From Candidatus Bathyarchaeota archaeon UBA185 (GTDB taxonomy: Archaea > Thermoproteota > Bathyarchaeia > 40CM-2-53-6), in NCBI GenBank assembly GCA_002495485.1, contig DAFH01000091.1, forward strand, positions 1,395-7,430: 6,036 nucleotides of DNA. The letters are read 5' to 3'. Made by a program: the position numbers and the translations under genes. Positions 1 to 4,943 of this stretch are shown here, piece after piece (positions within the stretch are counted from its first letter, which is position 1; each line of letters begins with the position of its first letter). Under the pieces are notes generated by a model. It was not told where the DNA came from. It did no database searches and saw only the letters and a program-made list of their open reading frames with translations.

Positions 1-952
1 AGACATCTCTCAAAGTCGAACCAGCGGGAAGGATCAACGGCTTCTCAAAATCTGGCTCACCATCCGGACGCTTCAGATAGATCCGGATGAAGTTCAGCGT
101 CTCCCAGATCTTTTCGATCAGCAGGTCCATGTTCAACCCCTTCTCTGCTGCAATGGGCACAAAGCTTGTCCCAACCTGTTTCTTCACCACGGCGAGATAT
201 TGCTCGTTGACGAGATCGACCTTGTTCAGAACAACCAGTGCGGGGGCATATCTTCTATTTCCCGTCAGGACATCGATCAACTGGTCGTCGGTGATGTCCT
301 CGCGTATCAGAATGCTACCATTGCTCAGTCCGTACGCCTCGGCAATTCCCTTGACGGTGGATTGAGAAAGCTTCGTCAGCTTGACACTAGTAGTGACCGC
401 TAGGCCCCCCTTGTTCGACTTTGTGATTACCACATCTGGTGGTTTCTGGTTGATCCGGATTCCCATCTCGTGAAGCTCGTGCATCAACAGGTCGATCTGT
501 CCCGGCTGGAAGACGTCCAAGACCAGCAGAATCAGGTCCGCGTTTCGAGCCACCGAGAGGACTCTCCGTCCTCTTCCCTTTCCCGAAGAGGCGCCGCTGA
601 TGATTCCAGGCAGATCTAGAATCTGAATGTCCGCACCGTTGTGGCGGAGAATTCCGGGCACAACTGTCAGGGTCGTGAAAGCGTAGGCGGCAACCTTAGA
701 CTTCGCATTCGTAAGATGGTTGAGAATTGTGGACTTGCCAACGCTGGGCAAGCCTATCAGAACAACCGTCGCGTCGCCTCCCTTTCGAATCTCGAAAGCG
801 GGACCGCCGCCCTTCGAGGTTGACGCTTCAAGCTCAGCCCGAAGTCTTGCCAGCTTCGCCTTCAAGAGACCAATGTGATGTTCGGTGTGCTTGTGGATCT
901 GGGTCTTCGCCATCTCGTCTTCAATCTGCTTGATCTTTTCAGGAAGACCCAT
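1..952 (-). CDS. drg: DRG-family GTPase (developmentally regulated GTP-binding protein homologue), C-terminus cut by window edge
   Basis: 317 residues are visible, running off the left edge. The family is usually about 365-370 residues, so about 50 are missing. Seen: an N-terminal helical region (residues 1-45, start MGLPEKIKQIEDEM, then LLKAKLARLRAEL) typical of DRG proteins; G1/P-loop GLPSVGKST at 67-75; G2 threonines in FTTLTV at 92-97; G3 DLPG at 113-116; a basic glycine-rich GKGRGRR stretch at 124-130; G4 NKVD at 243-246; and a G5-like AAEKG at 268-272. Between G3 and G4 lies the extra segment characteristic of the family. A TGS domain begins near residue 289 (RIYLKRP). The family comprises cytosolic GTPases linked to ribosomes and translation; that role here is inherited from the family. 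The ATG start gives the canonical family N-terminus; in-frame GTG and TTG codons just upstream are less likely. It lies 127 bases downstream of the caspase-like membrane gene on the same strand and probably has its own promoter. Confidence 0.95.
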   Translation of the reverse strand, partial: MGLPEKIKQIEDEMAKTQIHKHTEHHIGLLKAKLARLRAELEASTSKGGGPAFEIRKGGDATVVLIGLPSVGKSTILNHLTNAKSKVAAYAFTTLTVVPGILRHNGADIQILDLPGIISGASSGKGRGRRVLSVARNADLILLVLDVFQPGQIDLLMHELHEMGIRINQKPPDVVITKSNKGGLAVTTSVKLTKLSQSTVKGIAEAYGLSNGSILIREDITDDQLIDVLTGNRRYAPALVVLNKVDLVNEQYLAVVKKQVGTSFVPIAAEKGLNMDLLIEKIWETLNFIRIYLKRPDGEPDFEKPLILPAGSTLRDV

Positions 953-987
953 ACCGCCCACTAATCCGGCCAACTGATGCGCAATCG

Positions 988-994
988 GATATAG
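988..994 (-). promoter_or_regulatory. possible TATA box for the DRG gene
   Basis: Read on the minus strand, the segment contains CTATAT, about 37 bases upstream of the DRG start codon. Archaeal TATA boxes centre about 26 bases upstream of the transcription start, so this would give a leader of about a dozen bases. No clear upstream BRE purine pair was verified, and a six-base match is weak evidence. Confidence 0.3.
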
Positions 995-1079
995 TCAACC
1001 TTACCGTGAAGCCCAAAGGGTCGACGGTTCCACACTAAACCAAAGTCCAGCACCTAGGAGGGGACTCGGGCGGGCGTTC

Positions 1080-2027
1080 TTATCGTCTGGACAGCAGTTT
1101 CGGAATCAGGAATACCGACAGCGGGCCGAACACGACTATTATTCCGAAGGTCGCGAAGAGGGCTATCTCGGACAGGAAGCTCGTAATCCTCTGCTGTGAA
1201 ATGCTGCTCGCCTCTACGAACCCGAACTGGCCGTGATAGACGGGATCGGTGCCCGAGGCTATGCTGACGGACTGGGCTACTGTGTTTCCGTGGGCGAGTG
1301 CCGAGATGAGGGTGGACGTGTCGGAGTCCGTATATGCCGCACTGACAGAATTGTCGTATCCTATCAGGTAGCTTGCGCCTCTATCCGCAAAGGCCGCGGC
1401 AAACGTCTCGCGGTCGCCTGGATCGCCGCAGCCCATCAGAACGATAATCGAGTTGGGGAACTTTCCATGAAACTCGCTACTGATGTACTGGGACGTGACC
1501 GCGAAATACTCCGCTGATGTGCCGATCGTGGCAGGGACTATGCTGCCAGTCAGCTGCTCGAAGACGTACTTGGAGCTGCTGTAGGTCTCTGGCGTGATGA
1601 TAGCCGAATGTGCAGTATGAGCTCGGATTATGACTAGACTGTAACCCTCGGAGGGAAGATTTGCAAAAGTGTCTACCGTGAACTTGTCTGGACCAATATA
1701 GTCGACCGTGTACCCGGCGGAAGTGAGCGTCTTTGTCACGTTGTTTGTGAATGCAGGGTCGGGATAGCTTACGGAGAGTCCGTCAACCAGCACGGCTCTC
1801 ATCCCGTGTGGGCTGGCCGCCGGGAACAAGAGATCGCTCTGCCAAGCCCAGACCGTTGTGCCGAGCCCAATGACCACGAGGATGGATAGTGAGAGGACGA
1901 GGCGTATGTGGCGTCTTGGCCACGTCTTTGCAGAACTCCTTGGTGAAAGCCGCGAGCTGGGCTTTTCGAGTGACTGGTCGAGAATCGTGTCGAAGCTGTT
2001 CTCTCTCTTCTTCTTCTTGCGCCCCAT
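1080..2027 (-). CDS. membrane-anchored protein with caspase-like (CHAT/C25-type) extracytoplasmic domain
   Basis: 315 residues, not assignable to a named gene. Seen in order: a very basic, Ser-rich cytoplasmic N-terminus (MGRKKKKRE, 1-40); a hydrophobic segment at about 41-62 that can act as an uncleaved signal anchor; a soluble domain at about 76-275; a second membrane segment at about 285-309; and a short basic end (KLLSRR). The soluble domain alternates predicted strands and helices: RAVLVDGLSV (77-86), AGYTVDYIGP (104-113), YSLVIIRAHTAH (129-140), SIIVLMGCGDP (193-203), then FAAAFADRGASYLIGYDNSVS (209-229). A strand ending in His, a later strand ending in Gly-Cys, and an AFxxxGAxxxIG segment are the pattern of caspase-like folds such as CHAT and C25 peptidases. 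H137 (or H140) and C200 would form the dyad. Protease activity is inference; the domain could be a non-catalytic relative. The ATG start is preceded at about 14 bases by GAGGTC, a weak ribosome-binding match. It is divergent from the PLP-enzyme gene. Confidence 0.85.
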   Translation of the reverse strand: MGRKKKKRENSFDTILDQSLEKPSSRLSPRSSAKTWPRRHIRLVLSLSILVVIGLGTTVWAWQSDLLFPAASPHGMRAVLVDGLSVSYPDPAFTNNVTKTLTSAGYTVDYIGPDKFTVDTFANLPSEGYSLVIIRAHTAHSAIITPETYSSSKYVFEQLTGSIVPATIGTSAEYFAVTSQYISSEFHGKFPNSIIVLMGCGDPGDRETFAAAFADRGASYLIGYDNSVSAAYTDSDTSTLISALAHGNTVAQSVSIASGTDPVYHGQFGFVEASSISQQRITSFLSEIALFATFGIIVVFGPLSVFLIPKLLSRR

Positions 2028-2149
2028 ATGAGACCCCTATCTGACCTCTCTCGACGCCTCGCTCGTTACAAGCCGACGTCTACTGGACATAAATTGATGC
2101 TGGCGGTGGCATATAGGAGTATCCCGGAGACAACACGTCTTCGTTTCGT
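2028..2149. promoter_or_regulatory. divergent intergenic region with TATA-like boxes on both strands
   Basis: This gap separates two divergently transcribed genes and must hold at least the membrane-protein promoter. On the minus strand AATTTATG (2088-2095) lies about 60 bases before the membrane-protein ATG, implying a leader of about 35 bases. On the plus strand CATATAGG (2110-2117) would place transcription start near 2138-2140, just before the first possible start of the PLP-enzyme gene. A second plus-strand candidate, CTTATAG (2168-2174), lies inside the annotated 5' end and would fit a later start at 2216. No convincing operator palindrome was seen. The boxes are called by eye only. Confidence 0.4.
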
Positions 2150-3373
2150 TTGTGCTTGAACGCTGCCCTTATAGTGAAATACGAGGCGAATCGTCAGCAA
2201 GCAGATGGCGACCATTTGAACATCGACCTCGTCCGGAAGGAAATACCTGTAACCGCACGTCGTGCCTATTTCGACAACGCCGGGACTGGCCCTCCGTCGA
2301 TTGGTGTACTGAACGCTATCCACGAGTATCTGACGGACTGGCGAGACTATGGCGAAAACTGGGAAGAATGGTTGCCGACGATCATTGAGTCCCGGAGACT
2401 CTTCGGGAAGATGATCGGCGCGAGCACAGATGAAGTGGCGTCCCTGCCAAACGTCAGCTCTGCCCTAATTGCGCTGGCGAGCAGCATCAAATACAAACCG
2501 AACGGGAATATTGTAGTCAGCGAGCTGAATTTTCCGACTAACATCTACCTCTGGCATCTCCAGAAGAGACACGGACGAGTCAAGGATGTCCGGCTGTTGC
2601 GTAGAAGGGAGGATGGGATTGTACCACTTGAACAGTGGCAGGGGGCCATCGACGACGATACATCCATCGTCTCAGTCGACTATGTCTCGTGGGCAAATGG
2701 CTGCAGGGAAAAGGTTCGCGAGATTGCGAAGATCGCGCATGAGCATGATGCTTTCCTCATTGCCGACTCGTTCCACGGGCTAGGAGTCTTCCCCATCAAC
2801 GCCAAACAAGACGATGTGGATGCGTTGGTCTGTGGAATGTACAAGTGGATGCAAGGACCCCACGGCGCAGCATACCTGTATGCTCGACGCGACAAGCTGG
2901 ACGAGCTAGATCCCAACTACGTCGGCTGGCACGGAGTCGAAGACTCCGTCGTCAGAAGAATGAAAAGACAAGAAGACCTCTTCGGCAAGCCGTTCAATAT
3001 CGACGATGCGCAGCCAGCATCGGATGCGACCCGCTTCGAGGGTGGAAGCTGGGGAGTCGTCTCGATCATCGGCGCCAAAGCAGCTCTGGAATACGCGCTG
3101 AAACACGATCAGCAAGAGAGGTTTCATCGGATCCTCAAGGTTACCGAACATCTGATCGACGGCCTGAAGAGGAAAGGACGGAGAATCCTGACGCCGCTCC
3201 TGTCTGATCGCCGGAGTGGAATTGTCGTCTTCGAAGATGCCGACCCTAGGGGAACCTTCGAGAAGCTAAAGTCACTCAACATAACGGTCGCCAGTAGAGT
3301 CAAGGCTATACGAGTCTCACCACACTACTACAATACCGAGGACGAGATCGACAAGCTCCTCGCGGCTCTGTGA
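2150..3373 (+). CDS. class V aminotransferase-family PLP-dependent enzyme (cysteine desulfurase/kynureninase/isopenicillin N epimerase-like)
   Basis: 407 residues from the outermost TTG, full length for fold-type I class V enzymes. Numbered from that start: YFDNAGTGPPS near 40-50 is the family N-terminal substrate/cofactor loop; LPNVSSALIAL matches the phosphate-binding turn; SVDYVSWANGCREKVREIAKIAH is the central strand-helix; D206 in ADSFHGLG should bind the PLP ring nitrogen; K232 in GMYKWMQGPHG is the Schiff-base lysine; FEGGSW and the C-terminal IRVSPHYYNTEDEIDKL complete the fold, with the Arg of IRVSPH the likely carboxylate binder. Substrate and reaction type (transamination, desulfuration, epimerisation or hydrolysis) cannot be read; no conserved cysteine marks it as a desulfurase. 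The true start is uncertain: the first 22 residues look non-conserved, and TTG at 2216 (NIDLVRKEIPV...) or GTG at 2174 would align better with relatives. The stop overlaps the start of the amidotransferase gene by four bases, indicating co-translation. Confidence 0.9.
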   Translation: MCLNAALIVKYEANRQQADGDHLNIDLVRKEIPVTARRAYFDNAGTGPPSIGVLNAIHEYLTDWRDYGENWEEWLPTIIESRRLFGKMIGASTDEVASLPNVSSALIALASSIKYKPNGNIVVSELNFPTNIYLWHLQKRHGRVKDVRLLRRREDGIVPLEQWQGAIDDDTSIVSVDYVSWANGCREKVREIAKIAHEHDAFLIADSFHGLGVFPINAKQDDVDALVCGMYKWMQGPHGAAYLYARRDKLDELDPNYVGWHGVEDSVVRRMKRQEDLFGKPFNIDDAQPASDATRFEGGSWGVVSIIGAKAALEYALKHDQQERFHRILKVTEHLIDGLKRKGRRILTPLLSDRRSGIVVFEDADPRGTFEKLKSLNITVASRVKAIRVSPHYYNTEDEIDKLLAAL

Positions 3374-3984
3374 CCTTTCAGTTGAAAATCGTCGTAGTTA
3401 ACAACTATAAAGAAGAAGAAAAAGCGAAACAGGCACGGCACAATCTGGCCCGTTGCACTGGCCAACCGGTCGAGATGCTAGATTACAAGACCCAGAACCT
3501 TCGAGATGCCGTAATCAGCAGATCACCAGACGTGGCGATTCTTACAGGGTCCAACTTCATGCTGTCGAAGTCGGACACGAAATCAGTTTTCAAGCACGAG
3601 ATGGAAATGATCAGAGATCTGGACCTTCCGTTTCTCGGCATCTGCTTCGGCCACCAACTCATCGGTGCGGCCCACGGGACTGAGATCGTAGACCTGGGCC
3701 GCTCAGTTAGAGCTTTCAGGGATGTCAAGCTGGTCGACGACGATCCGGTTTTTGATGGACTGCCGGGCGTTATCCGCGTGTCCGAGTCTCATCGCCAAGC
3801 ACTTGCGGGGGTTCCCAGCCGGTTCCGACTCCTAGCCGAGTCTTCCACGTCTCGAATAGAGGCCATCGCGCACGAGACTCGTCCGATCTACGGATTGCAA
3901 TTTCATCCAGAGAGATCTGACGAGAAGAACCCTCACGGCCGAACGATCATTCAAAACTTTGTGCGACTAGTCGCGAAAGCCTAG
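3370..3984 (+). CDS. stand-alone class I glutamine amidotransferase-like protein
   Basis: 204 residues, one GATase1 domain with no synthetase partner fused. Seen: IVVVNNY at 7-13 (first strand); DVAILTGSN at 54-62 in the oxyanion-strand position; nucleophile elbow GICFGHQ with C92; SESHRQ at 138-143; and GLQFHPE with H179 and E181 completing the Cys-His-Glu triad. All three catalytic residues are present, so glutamine (or gamma-glutamyl) hydrolysis is expected in the cytosol. Relatives include the amidotransferase domain of GMP synthase, anthranilate/aminodeoxychorismate synthase components and gamma-glutamyl hydrolases; the sequence does not discriminate between them. The GTG start overlaps the upstream PLP-enzyme stop (GTGA). 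TTG at 3382 would begin exactly at MKIVVVNNY and is a reasonable alternative. The usual Ser-Gly-Gly of the oxyanion strand reads Thr-Gly-Ser here. Tight coupling suggests the two proteins act in one pathway, but the acceptor of the ammonia is unknown. Confidence 0.9.
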   Translation: MTFQLKIVVVNNYKEEEKAKQARHNLARCTGQPVEMLDYKTQNLRDAVISRSPDVAILTGSNFMLSKSDTKSVFKHEMEMIRDLDLPFLGICFGHQLIGAAHGTEIVDLGRSVRAFRDVKLVDDDPVFDGLPGVIRVSESHRQALAGVPSRFRLLAESSTSRIEAIAHETRPIYGLQFHPERSDEKNPHGRTIIQNFVRLVAKA

Positions 3985-4001
3985 CTCGTCTAGTAGACGA
4001 G
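3985..4001. repeat. 17-base palindrome at convergent gene ends
   Basis: CTCGTCTA-G-TAGACGAG is a perfect inverted repeat. As RNA it could form a seven-base-pair stem with a three-base loop, and it reads nearly identically on both strands. It begins directly after the amidotransferase stop codon and contains the ctaB stop codon. A role as a bidirectional 3'-end signal is possible, but neither side is followed by the U-rich run expected of an archaeal intrinsic terminator. Confidence 0.45.
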
Positions 4002-4880
4002 ATAGTGTGGCAGTAGTCTCACGTCGAGCATCATTGCGAGGAAGACGATTGCCAGGTAGGGGCTGGAGAATTTGAACGCGGTCCATGCTTGAGCCTTGGT
4101 CGGGTTAGCCACTAGCTTGAGGTCAACGAGTATCATTCCAAGCCCTAGAAGCGCTGCTACGACCAGATAGACAAGTCCGAAGCCGAACGGGACCAGGGCT
4201 AATGATAGCGGGACGAGGAGAAACGTGTTGAGAGCGATGTATTGAGCGGTTTTCTTCTCGCCTACGACGACCGGTAGCATTGGGATGCCGACTCGCGTGT
4301 AGTCGCCGACTGCTCTCATAGCGAGGGCCCAGAAGTGGCTGGGCGTCCAGACGAAGACTAGAAGCGCCATCAGCCAAGGGGCTGGCGAAGCAAGATTTCC
4401 CGTTGCTGCTGCCCAGCCTGCGAGGGGTGCGCAGCTCCCGGCGGATCCTCCTAGCACGATGTTGAGGATTGTTCTTCGCTTGAGGTATTTGGTGTAGAAG
4501 AGGACGTAGATTGCTGCTCCTAGCAATATGAAAAGTCCTGCTATGAGCGGAAGGAGGGTGATTGATATTGCGAGAGCTCCTGCTATTAATGAGATTCCGA
4601 AGATCAGAGCTCTGATAGGCGAAACTTCCCCCTGGGGTATTGGGCGGCGGCTTGTTCGTCCCATTGAGCGATCGATATCCTCGTCGAGGTAGCTGTTGAG
4701 GGCTCCCGCTCCTCCAGAGGAGAGAGTCCCTGCCGCTATGACAGCGACCAGCCGGATGATGTTGATGCTGGAGAGTGGTACGAGAAACGCCATCAGAGCC
4801 GTGAAGTCGAGTAGGAGGACTATCTTGGGCTTTGTCAGTTCCCAGTAGGCTCTGACTGTGCCGGTCCGGCGGGTCTGCAA
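3990..4880 (-). CDS. ctaB: heme O synthase (protoheme IX farnesyltransferase, UbiA superfamily)
   Basis: 296 residues, typical for the family. It transfers a prenyl group (farnesyl, or a longer chain in some archaea) from its diphosphate to the vinyl group of heme B, giving heme O for heme-copper oxidases; it acts in the cytoplasmic membrane. Seen: ELTKPKIV at 14-21 (family N-terminus); the Mg-diphosphate motif NxxxDxxxD as NSYLDEDID at 62-70, followed by RTSRRP; the second conserved loop YTKYLKRRT at 129-137, then NIVLGGSAG and GWAA; the heme-O-synthase signature VFVWTPSHFWALA at 175-187; GIPMLPVV at 198-205; and about nine hydrophobic segments. The start is TTG; no ATG or GTG lies in frame just upstream, and translation from TTG gives the expected short N-terminus. 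The AMPPxxGW-type stretch reads SCAPLAGW here, a small divergence. No oxidase subunit or ctaA is in the window. It follows the PKD-protein gene on the same strand after 63 bases. Confidence 0.95.
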   Translation of the reverse strand: MQTRRTGTVRAYWELTKPKIVLLLDFTALMAFLVPLSSINIIRLVAVIAAGTLSSGGAGALNSYLDEDIDRSMGRTSRRPIPQGEVSPIRALIFGISLIAGALAISITLLPLIAGLFILLGAAIYVLFYTKYLKRRTILNIVLGGSAGSCAPLAGWAAATGNLASPAPWLMALLVFVWTPSHFWALAMRAVGDYTRVGIPMLPVVVGEKKTAQYIALNTFLLVPLSLALVPFGFGLVYLVVAALLGLGMILVDLKLVANPTKAQAWTAFKFSSPYLAIVFLAMMLDVRLLPHYLVY

Positions 4881-4895
4881 TTCAGAGATGCGAGC

Positions 4896-4916
4896 GAGAA
4901 AACCGGTGTAAAAGGG
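4896..4916 (-). promoter_or_regulatory. T-rich segment: ctaB TATA-like box and/or 3' end of the PKD-protein transcript
   Basis: On the minus strand this reads CCCTTTTACACCGGTTTTCT, with two T4 runs between the PKD-protein stop and the ctaB start. CTTTTACA (4907-4914) is a fair archaeal TATA match at about 30 bases from the ctaB TTG, which would make the transcript nearly leaderless. T-runs like these are also where archaeal polymerase tends to terminate. The sequence alone does not separate the two roles. Confidence 0.3.
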
Positions 4917-4943
4917 TTTAGAGATGATTCTTCGTAGTGGCTG

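Noticed and set aside
87..933. Several plus-strand open frames opposite the DRG gene
   Set aside because: They are antisense to a well-supported gene, have no recognisable domains and show low-complexity or Arg/Ser-rich composition typical of shadow frames.
1020..1079. Terminator after the caspase-like gene
   Set aside because: The minus-strand sequence after the stop is GC-rich without a T-run or stable hairpin that I could verify.
2131..2155. Imperfect inverted repeat CACG...CGTTTGTG as an operator
   Set aside because: The arms match poorly and the short TCGTT repeats in between make chance pairing likely.
2845..3207. Plus-strand 120-codon frame inside the PLP-enzyme gene
   Set aside because: Very Arg-rich, in a different frame of a full-length enzyme with an intact active site; a shadow.
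1080..3984. A defence or toxin-antitoxin island built from the caspase-like protein, PLP enzyme and amidotransferase
   Set aside because: The caspase-like gene is divergent from the other two, no nuclease, NTPase sensor or mobile-element gene is present, and the neighbours (DRG, ctaB) are housekeeping genes.
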